A stretch of 64,000 nt of DNA, from positions 62,001 to 126,000 of the forward strand of contig DXFL01000011.1 in the NCBI GenBank assembly GCA_019114445.1. The letters run 5' to 3'. The notes under the pieces were generated by a model, which did no database searches, was not told the origin of the DNA, and worked only from the letters and a program-made list of their open reading frames with translations. Position numbers and translations under genes: made by a program. This stretch comes from Candidatus Barnesiella excrementigallinarum. Lineage in GTDB: Bacteria; Bacteroidota; Bacteroidia; Bacteroidales; Barnesiellaceae. Below, piece after piece: positions 35,685 through 45,085 of this stretch; position 1 is the first letter of the stretch, and each line of letters opens with the position of its first letter.

Positions 35685-37007
35685 ATGAACTATTTGTTTA
35701 CCTCGGAATCGGTGTCGGAAGGACACCCCGATAAAGTGGCCGATCAAATTTCGGACGCTTTGCTTGACGAGTTTTTGGCCTATGACCCCAACTCGAAAGT
35801 TGCTTGCGAAACCCTTGTAACGACCGGGCAGGTTGTTTTGGCGGGCGAGGTTAAATCGAATGCTTATGTCGACTTGATGGAGGTTACCCGGCGGGTGATT
35901 CATCGAATCGGATACAATAAGAGTTCGTATAAATTCGATGCCGACTCGTGCGGCGTTTTCTCGGCCATTCACGAGCAGTCGGCCGACATCAACCGGGGCG
36001 TGGAGCGTGCCGATGCTATGGAGCAAGGCGCCGGCGATCAGGGTATGATGTTTGGTTATGCTTGTAACGAGACCGACAACTATATGCCGCTTTCGCTCGA
36101 TTTGTCGCACCAGTTGCTCACCGAGTTGGCGGCTATCCGGCGCGAGGCCTCGGCCATGACTTATTTGCGTAAAGGTAGGGTAACATCGTATTTGCGTCCC
36201 GACTCGAAATCGCAGGTGACCATCGAATACAACGAACAGAACGAGCCGGTGCGGGTTCACACGATTGTGTTATCGACCCAGCACGACGAGTTTATAACTC
36301 CGGCCGATGACTCGAAAGAGGCGCAAGATGCAGCCGATCGCGAGATGTTGCAAACCATCTACGACGATGTGAAGAATGTGTTGTTGCCTCGGGTTATTGC
36401 ACAGTTGCCCGAACGGGTACAGGCTCTTTTCGATGATAAACTCGTGTTGCTGGTGAACCCCACGGGCAAGTTTGTGATTGGAGGGCCTCACGGCGATACC
36501 GGGTTAACGGGTCGTAAAATTATTGTCGATACTTATGGAGGCAAAGGAGGCCACGGAGGTGGAGCTTTCTCGGGGAAAGACCCCTCGAAAGTCGACCGTT
36601 CGGCTGCGTATGCGGCCCGGCACATTGCCAAAAATTTGGTGGCCGCAGGGGTATCGGACGAAGTTTTGGTACAGGTGTCGTATGCCATCGGGGTGGCCGA
36701 ACCGGTAAGTATTTATGTGAACACCTACGGGAAATCGCACGTGGCGATGAGCGATGCCGAGATAGCCCGTCGGGTAGGCGAGATTTTCGATATGCGTCCC
36801 AAAGCTATCGAGGAGCGGTTGAAGTTGCGCAATCCCATTTATGAGGAGACGGCTGCTTATGGACACATGGGTCGCAAGCCGCAGACGGTGGCCAAGACTT
36901 TCACGTCGCACTACAACACCGAACCGGTGGTACGCGAGGTAGAGTTATTCACGTGGGAGAAACTCGATTATGTCGATGCGGTGAAGAAAGCCTTCGGTCT
37001 CGATTGA
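35685..37007 (+). CDS. metK: S-adenosylmethionine synthetase
   Basis: Makes S-adenosylmethionine from methionine and ATP; the product feeds MiaB, QueA and other enzymes encoded in this window. The 440-residue protein is longer than E. coli MetK (384), as usual in Bacteroidota, with extra residues in the middle. Motifs: [17 protein letters not shown] near residue 13, [12 protein letters not shown], the P-loop-like [21 protein letters not shown], and [19 protein letters not shown]. The start at 35685 ([14 protein letters not shown]) matches the family. Confidence 0.96.
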   Translation: MNYLFTSESVSEGHPDKVADQISDALLDEFLAYDPNSKVACETLVTTGQVVLAGEVKSNAYVDLMEVTRRVIHRIGYNKSSYKFDADSCGVFSAIHEQSADINRGVERADAMEQGAGDQGMMFGYACNETDNYMPLSLDLSHQLLTELAAIRREASAMTYLRKGRVTSYLRPDSKSQVTIEYNEQNEPVRVHTIVLSTQHDEFITPADDSKEAQDAADREMLQTIYDDVKNVLLPRVIAQLPERVQALFDDKLVLLVNPTGKFVIGGPHGDTGLTGRKIIVDTYGGKGGHGGGAFSGKDPSKVDRSAAYAARHIAKNLVAAGVSDEVLVQVSYAIGVAEPVSIYVNTYGKSHVAMSDAEIARRVGEIFDMRPKAIEERLKLRNPIYEETAAYGHMGRKPQTVAKTFTSHYNTEPVVREVELFTWEKLDYVDAVKKAFGLD

Positions 37008-37094
37008 TTCGAGACCTATGGAAATAGGGTAAGGGGTGTGTCCGAGGGTTTCAATCGGGGCGCCCTTTATTGGTTTTTTGTCAAAAATGAAAAT

Positions 37095-37370
37095 ATGAGT
37101 AGTAAATCGTCTATTCGTTTGCGGCATATCCGGCTTATCTCATTGGCCGAGATGTTGCTCGTGGCCCTCTGTTTTTGGGTGGGCATACGGTGGCTTATGA
37201 TTGTGTCGATGGCATTGTTGGTCATTCCTCTTTGGGGATTGATCGACCACCGCCGCTGGTGCCGGATACACCATGAGCCGTATGAAAACTGGGATTTCCT
37301 GTCGGCTATTGTCGCATGGGCAATATATACCGGTGTAATAGTGTCGGTTTATCTTCGTTTCTTTGTCTAA
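37095..37370 (+). CDS. Small membrane protein, paralogous to the one at 63320
   Basis: A 91-residue protein with a basic N-terminus (MSSKSSIRLRH) and about three hydrophobic segments (12-30, 31-50, 68-88). No named family recognised. It aligns with the 89-residue protein at 63320 over WLxI, a Pro-x-x-G turn and the loop pattern CRxxxEP followed by an aromatic residue (here CRIHHEPY). The start at 37095 is preferred over 37038, since the extra residues are unlike the paralogue. It lies 87 bases after metK and converges on the phospholipase gene, whose stop is 10 bases away. Confidence 0.6.
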   Translation: MSSKSSIRLRHIRLISLAEMLLVALCFWVGIRWLMIVSMALLVIPLWGLIDHRRWCRIHHEPYENWDFLSAIVAWAIYTGVIVSVYLRFFV

Positions 37371-37379
37371 GGAGGAAGA

Positions 37380-38210
37380 TTAGAAGTTGCTGAAATTCTG
37401 AGGCTTGATGACAAATCCGATGCGTAGGCGGGAGTGGAATTTGTTATAGTCGAGCAGCCCTTCGCCATAGCCGTTGTAGTATTGCAGGAAGAGATATTGG
37501 TTCTCGTTTTTAAAAAGACGGGCGCTCAGTTCTACAACTGTATTGAAATTGAAATTCCAACCGCTGCGTTTAGTGAGAATAATTGTCGCTCCGAATCGCC
37601 GGTTGTTGGTCAGATAGCTACCCGCCAACTGGAAGATTCCGTAATATTTGAGTATGTCGCGGTTATTACCGCTGTCGATAATGGGAATCCAAGTCTTGAA
37701 TTGTAACTCGACATTCTGATCGACGGCAAGTGCCCCCATGAATGAAATTTTGTTCCAACTGCGGGACCAGATACTGTCCTTACCGTTCGACTCATGTTCG
37801 ATGAGGAGAGTTATTTGCCCGATAAAACGGTCGTGGTATATGACCGGGTGTGTCAAGCCTATTCCCGGATTGAAGTTGAGGTCGTACATCGGTAACGACT
37901 GTTGGAATACATTCCAAAATGCCTTTTGGGTATAGGTGATAAACAGATAGGTGTCGAAAGGCAGTTTGCTTTTGGTAAGTCGTTGGCTGATACTTAATTG
38001 AAATTTTACATCGGAATTGTGGCTGGTTGGTTTGCGGCCGATAGTGGTCCCTCCAATAAAATAATTGTCTTTGAACAGCGAGAAATAGGGCCTTTTGTCG
38101 AGTTCTTCGCGTACGCTGTCGGGATTGTATTTGGGTACGTTGCTGCGTATTTGAGCATTGGCGGCGATAACCAGCAGGAGAAGCGGGAGGAGGGTCGCAA
38201 GGTGTTTCAT
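37380..38210 (-). CDS. pldA: Outer-membrane phospholipase A (OMPLA)
   Basis: A 276-residue outer-membrane beta-barrel that cleaves phospholipids mislocalised to the outer leaflet, calcium-dependent when dimeric. A signal peptide ends near residue 19 (ANA-Q). The catalytic triad is visible with the E. coli spacing: H139 and S141 in EHESNGK, and N153 in SRSWNKISF (H142, S144, N156 in E. coli). The C-terminal strand motif with QYYNGYGEGLLDYN and a final aromatic residue (NFSNF) fits barrel insertion. A consensus promoter lies just upstream. The gene stands alone. Confidence 0.92.
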   Translation of the reverse strand: MKHLATLLPLLLLVIAANAQIRSNVPKYNPDSVREELDKRPYFSLFKDNYFIGGTTIGRKPTSHNSDVKFQLSISQRLTKSKLPFDTYLFITYTQKAFWNVFQQSLPMYDLNFNPGIGLTHPVIYHDRFIGQITLLIEHESNGKDSIWSRSWNKISFMGALAVDQNVELQFKTWIPIIDSGNNRDILKYYGIFQLAGSYLTNNRRFGATIILTKRSGWNFNFNTVVELSARLFKNENQYLFLQYYNGYGEGLLDYNKFHSRLRIGFVIKPQNFSNF

Positions 38211-38232
38211 AGATAAGGGATAAGATATTTTG

Positions 38233-38262
38233 CAAATATATAAGAACTTGTTATAGAAGCAA
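38233..38262 (-). promoter_or_regulatory. Promoter of pldA
   Basis: Minus strand TTG (38260-38262), 19 bases, TATATTTG (38233-38240). The start codon is 23 bases downstream. Confidence 0.75.
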
Positions 38263-38333
38263 CCATAAAAAGATGTTCTTTTGTATTATTTTTTGTGGGT
38301 GCAATATTTATAGTCGGTTTTATAGGGATAATG

Positions 38334-38365
38334 TTTGGCTTCTCCCGTAAATAGAAGTACATTTG
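38334..38365 (+). promoter_or_regulatory. Promoter of the DUF4369-like lipoprotein gene
   Basis: TTTG (38334-38337), exactly 20 bases, TACATTTG (38358-38365). The start codon at 38389 lies 24 bases downstream. Confidence 0.75.
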
Positions 38366-38388
38366 CAAGAAATGAAAAACAGTTTTCC

Positions 38389-39465
38389 ATGAACAGAATA
38401 GGCGCGATTTTGTGTGTAGGGGTACTATTGTTTTCGGGTTGTGGCGGCAAGGACAACGAGTTTGTGGTGGAAGGGACAATCAATAATTTGGGTGGTCGTC
38501 CTCTCTATGCTGTTTATGGTCTCGAAAACGGGATCGTTGTCGATACGTTGCGTCCGCAGAACGGATTTGTCTCGTTCAAAAATTCGTCGCCTACACTTAT
38601 TCCCATACAATTTTACTATTTCGATAAGACCCCTTTCACGCAAATTTATGTGCAAAATGGCGACCGGATTGAACTGTCGGGCGATGGACAGGATCCGTTT
38701 GGCTTGAAAGTAAAAGGTAGTTCTTTGAATAAGGAGTTGTTCAAGTTCAATCAAGAGAATAAAGAGTTGTTGCAAGCGTGGTTGGCCGAGCGGAATGCGT
38801 CGGCTTCGGGTCGGCGGACCCGGAGATACGACCAGCTAAACGACGAGTTGCGCGAAGTGGTTGCCACCTATGTAGGAAAACACAAGGATTCTCCTGTGAG
38901 CGCGATTTTACTCGATAATTATCTGTTGGGAGAGGCTGCCGATAGCTATTGCGATTCGTTAATTGCCTTGTTGGACGAACAGGTGTTGGCCGGTGGTGCG
39001 GTGTTTGTTTTGGAGCGTTACCGGCAAGATAGGCTCATGCAACAGGGCGATACGGTGTTGCCCCATTTTTCGTTGGCTACGGTTGCCGATACTATCGATG
39101 TTTTGGACCCTCAGGAATCAAAAGCGACGCTACTCTGTTTTTGGGCTGCCGAGGCCCCCGGTTCCCAAAAATACGACAGCTTTTTGAAAAAGGTATCGGA
39201 ACGGTATGACCCGTCGGACTTGCAGGTTGTGGATATCTCTTTGGATCGTGACAGCGCCGTATGGAAGAGCCGGGTCGAAGCCGATTCGGTTCGTTGGGTA
39301 CGTCGTTGGCTTAAAGGCGGTTATCTCTATTCGGGAGTGAAGAGCCTTCATATTCACAGCTTGCCTTACCTGTTGTTGGCCGATTCGGCGGGGAGAGTGG
39401 TTGTTCGGGGGCTTTCGCCCGATTCGATAGAGCAGCATATTGGGCGGCTGCTGAAAGAGGAGTAA
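38389..39465 (+). CDS. Lipoprotein with DUF4369-like and thioredoxin-like domains, lacking the CxxC motif
   Basis: A 358-residue lipoprotein: signal peptide with lipobox LLFSGC, lipidated Cys18. Residues about 24-115 resemble DUF4369, a beta domain found at the N-terminus of Bacteroidota TlpA/AhpC-type thioredoxins. A helical linker follows (118-215), then a thioredoxin-like domain (about 225-355). Where active family members have WCPPC, this protein reads AEAPGS, so both redox cysteines are missing (A256, S259). It therefore cannot be a normal disulfide enzyme; a binding role is more likely. The start at 38389 follows a promoter; the Met at 38335 lies inside it. It precedes the YifB gene by 28 bases. 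Confidence 0.75.
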   Translation: MNRIGAILCVGVLLFSGCGGKDNEFVVEGTINNLGGRPLYAVYGLENGIVVDTLRPQNGFVSFKNSSPTLIPIQFYYFDKTPFTQIYVQNGDRIELSGDGQDPFGLKVKGSSLNKELFKFNQENKELLQAWLAERNASASGRRTRRYDQLNDELREVVATYVGKHKDSPVSAILLDNYLLGEAADSYCDSLIALLDEQVLAGGAVFVLERYRQDRLMQQGDTVLPHFSLATVADTIDVLDPQESKATLLCFWAAEAPGSQKYDSFLKKVSERYDPSDLQVVDISLDRDSAVWKSRVEADSVRWVRRWLKGGYLYSGVKSLHIHSLPYLLLADSAGRVVVRGLSPDSIEQHIGRLLKEE

Positions 39466-39493
39466 TCGTTTGTCATCATCTTAATCTATTACT

Positions 39494-41035
39494 ATGTTGG
39501 TGAAAGTTTTTGGAGCGGCTGTGCAGGGAATCGACGCCATTGTCGTGACCATCGAGGTGAACTGCTCGCAGGGCATTCGGTTTTTCATGGTCGGTTTGCC
39601 TGATACCGCGGTAAAGGAGAGCCACGAACGCATTGTTTCGGCAGTGGTACACAACGGTTATAAATTCCCACGGAAACAGGTAATTGTGAATATGTCGCCT
39701 GCCGATATCCGCAAGGAGGGGGCGGCATACGATTTGCCTTTGGCAATAGGGATACTCGCCAGCGACGAAAAGATAGAGAGCAGTAAACTGAACGATTATA
39801 TGCTCATGGGCGAGTTGTCGCTCGACGGTTCTATTCTTCCCATAAAGGGCGCTTTGCCTATGGCTATTAAGGCCCGGGAAGAGGGATTCAAAGGATTGAT
39901 TATTCCCAAAGCCAATGTGCGTGAGGCGGCTGTGGTGAACAACCTCGATGTGTATGGCGTGGAAAATATCACCGAAGTGATACGGTTCCTCAACGGAGAG
40001 GCGGAGTTGGAACCGACCGTAATCGATACCCGGGCCGAGTTTTTCAAGGAATATACCCATTTCGACCTCGATTTCAGCGACGTGAAAGGACAGGAGAGTG
40101 TGAAACGGGCTTTCGAAGTGGCCGCCGCGGGCGGGCACAACATTATTCTGATAGGACCTCCCGGAGCCGGTAAGTCGATGATGGCAAAGCGGTTGCCGTC
40201 GATACTTCCGCCACTCACCTTGCAAGAGGCGTTGGAGACGACCAAGATACATTCGGTAGCCGGGCGCATGGAGCGAGGGAGTTCGTTATTGTCGCAGCGG
40301 CCTTTCCGTGCACCGCATCACACCATATCGTCGGTTGCACTGGTGGGAGGAGGCACATTTCCCCAGCCGGGCGAAATATCGTTGGCACATAACGGAGTTC
40401 TCTTTCTCGACGAGTTGCCCGAATTTTCGCGACAGGTTCTCGAAGTAATGCGCCAGCCCCTCGAAGATCGAAAAATAACCATTGCCCGAGCCAAATATTC
40501 GATAGAATATCCCGCGAGTGTGATGCTGGTGGCCTCGATGAATCCCTGTCCTTGCGGTTATTATAACCACCCCGACAAGGAGTGTATATGCAGTCCCGGA
40601 GCGATACAGCGTTATTTGGGAAAAATATCGGGCCCCCTGCTCGACCGCATAGACATACAGGTAGAGATTGTCCCTGTCCCGTTCGAAAAGATTTCCGATA
40701 CCCGTCCGTCGGAGCCGAGCGAGGTGATACGCCGGCGAGTGATTGCCGCCCGGGAGATTCAAGCAGCCCGGTTTGCCGATTATCCCGGTATCTATTGCAA
40801 TGCCCAAATGACTACCCGATTGTTGAATCGCTATGCCGTACCCGACGCTGCGGGATTGAAGCGGTTGAAGGATGCGATGGAACGTTTCCACCTCTCGGCA
40901 CGCGCCTATGACCGCATTTTGAAAGTGGCTCGTACCATTGCCGATCTCGAAGATTGCGAGACGGTACAGGTGCAGCACATCAATGAGGCGGTGAATTATC
41001 GGAACCTCGACCGGGAGAATTGGGGCGATCGGTAG
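39494..41035 (+). CDS. YifB/ComM family magnesium-chelatase-like AAA ATPase
   Basis: A 513-residue cytosolic protein. Residues 1-170 form an N-terminal Lon-protease-like domain (GLPDTAVKESHERI, NMSPADIRKEGAAYDL). A Mg-chelatase type AAA module follows with Walker A GPPGAGKSMMAKR near 216 and Walker B in GVLFLDELPEF. A cysteine cluster CPCGYYNHPDKECIC lies near 350, and the C-terminal lid domain is present. ComM in Vibrio is a branch-migration helicase used in natural transformation; the orthologue's role in Bacteroidota is not established, so no symbol is given. Confidence 0.92.
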   Translation: MLVKVFGAAVQGIDAIVVTIEVNCSQGIRFFMVGLPDTAVKESHERIVSAVVHNGYKFPRKQVIVNMSPADIRKEGAAYDLPLAIGILASDEKIESSKLNDYMLMGELSLDGSILPIKGALPMAIKAREEGFKGLIIPKANVREAAVVNNLDVYGVENITEVIRFLNGEAELEPTVIDTRAEFFKEYTHFDLDFSDVKGQESVKRAFEVAAAGGHNIILIGPPGAGKSMMAKRLPSILPPLTLQEALETTKIHSVAGRMERGSSLLSQRPFRAPHHTISSVALVGGGTFPQPGEISLAHNGVLFLDELPEFSRQVLEVMRQPLEDRKITIARAKYSIEYPASVMLVASMNPCPCGYYNHPDKECICSPGAIQRYLGKISGPLLDRIDIQVEIVPVPFEKISDTRPSEPSEVIRRRVIAAREIQAARFADYPGIYCNAQMTTRLLNRYAVPDAAGLKRLKDAMERFHLSARAYDRILKVARTIADLEDCETVQVQHINEAVNYRNLDRENWGDR

Positions 41036-41135
41036 TAGAAGGTCGTTTGGAGTTGAGTTTAATCGGTCGACCTATAAGCGAAGGGGATAAATTACGTTTA
41101 CATTTTTTTAATTTCACAAATTCGACCGAAACCGT

Positions 41136-41143
41136 TATCTTTG
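41136..41143 (+). promoter_or_regulatory. -7 element of mutS
   Basis: TATCTTTG lies 52 bases before the mutS start. The -33 region reads TTTC rather than TTTG, so this is a partial consensus match. Confidence 0.55.
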
Positions 41144-41195
41144 TTACTCTTAAACAGAACCGTAGTCAAATACAAAAGAAGATAAAGAGTATATC

Positions 41196-43814
41196 GTGGC
41201 CAAAGAAATTGTTGAAACTCCGCTGATGAAGCAGTATGTCGAGATGAAAGCCAAGCATCCCGATGCCATATTGCTTTTCAGGGTGGGCGATTTTTATGAG
41301 ACTTTTTCGGACGATGCCTTAGTGGCGTCGGAGATTTTGGGCATTACCCTCACACGACGGGCGAATGGAGCCGCCCAATATGTAGAATTGGCTGGATTTC
41401 CCCATCATGCACTCGATACCTATCTGCCCAAATTGGTACGTGCGGGCAAACGAGTAGCCATTTGCGAGCAGTTGGAAGACCCCAAGTTGACCAAGAAACT
41501 GGTTAAGCGCGGAATTACCGAGCTGGTGACGCCGGGGGTCTCGATCAACGACAATATACTGGATCACCGGGAGAACAATTTTTTGGCAGGTGTCCATTTC
41601 GGGAAAAACAACAAGGTGGGTGTCGCCTTCCTCGATATTTCGACCGGCGAGTTTTTGACGGCCGAGGGCGATTTCGATTATGTGGATAAACTGTTGGGAA
41701 ATTTTGCACCGAAAGAGGTGTTGTTCGAGCGGACAAAACGGAAATTGTTCGAGGAGCATTTCGGCAGCCGGTTTTTCACTTTCGAATTAGATGACTGGGT
41801 GTATACCGAAGATGCGGCAAGGGATCGCTTGCTGCGCCATTTCGAGACCAAAAATCTGAAAGGGTTCGGTGTCCACAATATGCCTTGTGCCATCATTGCG
41901 GCCGGTTCGCTGCTTCACTATCTCGACATTACACAACATACGCAAATTTCGCACATCACTGCGCTTTCGCGAATCGAGGAGGAGCGGTATGTGCGGCTCG
42001 ACAAGTTTACGGTGCGGAGCCTCGAACTGCTGGCTCCGATGAACGAAGGAGGGAAAAGTCTGCTCGATGTAATCGACCGTACGGTTACGCCGATGGGCGC
42101 CCGTATGCTCAAACGGTGGATTATCTTCCCGTTGAAAGATGTGAAGCCTATCGAAGAGCGGTTGAACGGCGTGGAGTTTTTCTTCCGCCACTCCGAAGTG
42201 CGGGAGATTATCGACCCCCAACTCGACACGATAGGCGATATGGAGCGACTTATTTCGAAGGTGGCGGTGGGGCGTATTTCGCCTCGCGAAGTGGTGCAGT
42301 TGAAAGTGGCCCTGTTGGCGATAGAGCCGATCAAGGCGGTGTGCGAACAGAGCGACGAGCCGGTGTTGCAGCGTATAGGAGAGCAACTGAATTGCTGTAC
42401 TCTCATCAGAGACCGTATCGAGCGGGAGATTACTCCCGATGCCCCAAACTTGGTGAACCGGGGAGGGATTATCCGCAAAGGAGTAAATGCCGAATTGGAC
42501 GAATTGCGCGAAATTGCCTATTCGGGGAAAGACTATTTGTTGCACGTGCAACAGCGCGAAAGCGAAAAGACCGGTATCCCCAGCCTGAAAATAGGGTACA
42601 ACAATGTATTCGGTTATTACATTGAGGTACGCAATACCCATAAAGATAAAGTTCCTGCCGAGTGGATTAGAAAACAGACGTTGGTGAGTGCCGAACGGTA
42701 TATTACTCAGGAACTGAAAGAGTATGAAGAAAAAATTTTGGGTGCCGAGGAGAAGATCCTTTCATTGGAGACGCAGTTGTTCAACGATTTAATCCTTTCG
42801 TTGGGCGAATATATCCCGGCCATACAGCACGATTCCAACCTGATCGCCCGCCTCGATTGTTTGCTTTCGTTCGTGAAGTCGGCGGTAGAAAACCGGTATA
42901 TTCGTCCCGAGGTAAACGATTCGCTCATGATCGACATTAAGGAGGGGCGTCACCCGGTTATCGAGAAACAGATGCCTCCGGGCGAGAGCTATATCAGCAA
43001 TAGCGTAGAACTCGATAACGACAAACAGCAGATTATGATGATTACCGGGCCCAATATGGCCGGTAAATCGGCTTTGCTCAGGCAAACCGCACTTATTGTG
43101 TTGATGGCGCAGATAGGAAGTTTCGTACCTGCCGAGGCTGCCCGGATAGGAATTGTCGACAAGATTTTCACCCGGGTGGGAGCTTCGGACAATATTTCGT
43201 TGGGCGAATCGACCTTTATGGTCGAGATGACCGAGGCCGCCGATATTCTCAACAACCTGTCGGAACGCAGTTTGGTGTTGTTCGACGAATTGGGGCGAGG
43301 CACCAGTACCTACGACGGTATCTCTATTGCATGGGCTATTGTGGAGCACATTCACGAACACCCCAAAGCCCGAGCCAAAACCCTGTTTGCCACCCATTAT
43401 CACGAACTGAACGAGATGGAGCGTACTTACAAACGCATTGTCAACTACAACGTGTCGGTCAAGGAAATCGACAACAAGGTGATATTTTTGCGCAAGCTGG
43501 TGCGGGGGGGTAGCGAACACAGTTTCGGTATCCATGTGGCCAAACTGGCGGGTATGCCTCAAAGCATAGTCAAGCGAGCCGATCAAATCTTGAAGCAGTT
43601 GGAAGCCGAAAACCGGCAGACGGGCAGCATGGCCAAACCTACTGCCGAAATAGCTTCGTCGCGGGGCGGTGTGCAGTTGAGTTTTTTCCAACTCGACGAC
43701 CCGGTTCTCTCGCAGGTTCGCGATGAGATTTTGCGGGCCGATATCAACAACCTCACACCGGTAGAGGCTTTGAACAAGTTGAACGAAATCAAAAAGATAA
43801 TCACGGGGAAATGA
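41196..43814 (+). CDS. mutS: DNA mismatch repair protein MutS
   Basis: Recognises mismatches and starts repair. The 872-residue MutS1 protein has the mismatch-reading motif FYE at 33-35 (GDFYETF), the connector and lever domains, the ATPase with Walker [14 protein letters not shown] and Walker [15 protein letters not shown], and the C-terminal helix-turn-helix. The frame begins with GTG at 41196 (reading [14 protein letters not shown]); ATG at 41226 (MKQY) is a possible later start, but the extra residues precede the usual PLMKQY segment in this phylum, so GTG is kept. The next gene is 9 bases downstream. Confidence 0.96.
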   Translation: MAKEIVETPLMKQYVEMKAKHPDAILLFRVGDFYETFSDDALVASEILGITLTRRANGAAQYVELAGFPHHALDTYLPKLVRAGKRVAICEQLEDPKLTKKLVKRGITELVTPGVSINDNILDHRENNFLAGVHFGKNNKVGVAFLDISTGEFLTAEGDFDYVDKLLGNFAPKEVLFERTKRKLFEEHFGSRFFTFELDDWVYTEDAARDRLLRHFETKNLKGFGVHNMPCAIIAAGSLLHYLDITQHTQISHITALSRIEEERYVRLDKFTVRSLELLAPMNEGGKSLLDVIDRTVTPMGARMLKRWIIFPLKDVKPIEERLNGVEFFFRHSEVREIIDPQLDTIGDMERLISKVAVGRISPREVVQLKVALLAIEPIKAVCEQSDEPVLQRIGEQLNCCTLIRDRIEREITPDAPNLVNRGGIIRKGVNAELDELREIAYSGKDYLLHVQQRESEKTGIPSLKIGYNNVFGYYIEVRNTHKDKVPAEWIRKQTLVSAERYITQELKEYEEKILGAEEKILSLETQLFNDLILSLGEYIPAIQHDSNLIARLDCLLSFVKSAVENRYIRPEVNDSLMIDIKEGRHPVIEKQMPPGESYISNSVELDNDKQQIMMITGPNMAGKSALLRQTALIVLMAQIGSFVPAEAARIGIVDKIFTRVGASDNISLGESTFMVEMTEAADILNNLSERSLVLFDELGRGTSTYDGISIAWAIVEHIHEHPKARAKTLFATHYHELNEMERTYKRIVNYNVSVKEIDNKVIFLRKLVRGGSEHSFGIHVAKLAGMPQSIVKRADQILKQLEAENRQTGSMAKPTAEIASSRGGVQLSFFQLDDPVLSQVRDEILRADINNLTPVEALNKLNEIKKIITGK

Positions 43815-43823
43815 TAGTGATTT

Positions 43824-45083
43824 ATGATGAAGAGAAGCGATTTTGAGATTATGGCGCCGGTGGGGTCGTACGACTCGCTGGCTGCGGCCATACAAGGGGG
43901 AGCCGATTCGATCTATTTCGGTATCGAGGGGCTGAATATGCGTGCCCGGTCGTCGAATAATTTTACGATAGACGATTTGCACGAGATTGCCCGTATCTGT
44001 AACGAACATGGCATAAAAAGTTATTTGACGGTCAATACCGTTATTTACGACGAAGATATAACCCTGTTGCACCAAATTGTCGATGCCGCCAAAGAGGCCG
44101 GTATCTCGGCCATTATTGCCAGCGATGTGGCCGCCATGACCTATGCCCGGGAGATAGGGGTAGAGGTACATTTGTCTACTCAGTTGAATATTTCGAATGC
44201 CGAGGCATTGCGGTTCTATGCCCGCTTTGCCGATGTGGTGGTGTTGGCTCGCGAGTTGAATATGGAGCAAGTGGCTCGCATTCACGAGGCTATCGAGCGC
44301 GATCGCATTGTGGGGCCGGGCGGCGAGCCGGTGCGTATCGAGATGTTTTGCCACGGCGCTTTGTGTATGGCGGTTTCGGGGAAATGCTATTTGAGTTTGC
44401 ACGAGATGAACGCTTCGGCCAATCGGGGTGCCTGTATGCAGATTTGCCGTCGGTCGTACGAGGTGAAAGATCGGGAGACCGGCGACGAGTTGGCAGTAGA
44501 AAATTCCTATATCATGTCGCCGAAAGATTTGAAAACGATTCATTTTCTCAATAAACTCATCGATTCGGGAGTACGGGTTTTCAAAATTGAAGGCCGTGCC
44601 CGGGGACCGGAATATGTGCGCACGGTAGTCTCGTGTTACAACGAGGCGATAGAAGCCTATTTGAACGGAGAGTTTACCGACGAGAAGATAGCCGGTTGGG
44701 ACGAACGGCTGGCCACGGTGTTTAACCGGGGTTTTTGGAATGGTTACTATTTGGGCCAGCGGTTGGGCGAGTGGAGTCACAACTACGGGTCGGCGGCGAC
44801 CAAGCGGAAGGTTTACATCGGGAAAGGGGTGAAATATTTCTCTAATCTCGGGGTAGCCGAGTTCTTGCTCGAAAGCGGTTCGTTGAGCGTGGGCGACGAG
44901 GTGCTGATTACCGGGCCTACAACCGGTGCGCTTTTCCGTACGGTCGAGGAGATTCGGGTCGATTTGAAGCCGGTACAAACAGCCGTGAAGGGCGACCGCT
45001 TTTCGATGCGGGTCGATGAAAAAATACGTCCGTCGGACAAATTATTTAAATGGGTAGATAGTTCGGAACTTAAATCGAAATAA
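43824..45083 (+). CDS. Peptidase U32 family protein (TrhP/RlhA type)
   Basis: A 419-residue cytosolic protein. It begins with the family opening [27 protein letters not shown] (here in two parts: [10 protein letters not shown] and GGADSIYFG) and has the U32 signature region [19 protein letters not shown], a set of conserved cysteines that bind iron-sulfur in RNA hydroxylases of this family. Although named as peptidases, TrhP and RlhA members hydroxylate tRNA U34 or 23S rRNA, so an RNA-modifying role is likely. It sits 9 bases after mutS and 2 bases before the TPR gene, so these genes are probably co-transcribed. Confidence 0.87.
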   Translation: MMKRSDFEIMAPVGSYDSLAAAIQGGADSIYFGIEGLNMRARSSNNFTIDDLHEIARICNEHGIKSYLTVNTVIYDEDITLLHQIVDAAKEAGISAIIASDVAAMTYAREIGVEVHLSTQLNISNAEALRFYARFADVVVLARELNMEQVARIHEAIERDRIVGPGGEPVRIEMFCHGALCMAVSGKCYLSLHEMNASANRGACMQICRRSYEVKDRETGDELAVENSYIMSPKDLKTIHFLNKLIDSGVRVFKIEGRARGPEYVRTVVSCYNEAIEAYLNGEFTDEKIAGWDERLATVFNRGFWNGYYLGQRLGEWSHNYGSAATKRKVYIGKGVKYFSNLGVAEFLLESGSLSVGDEVLITGPTTGALFRTVEEIRVDLKPVQTAVKGDRFSMRVDEKIRPSDKLFKWVDSSELKSK

Positions 45084-45085
45084 AT

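Noticed and set aside
42789-44978. A 729-codon minus-strand frame opposite mutS and the U32 gene.
   Set aside because: It crosses two well-supported genes, has the composition of an antisense frame, and no motif.
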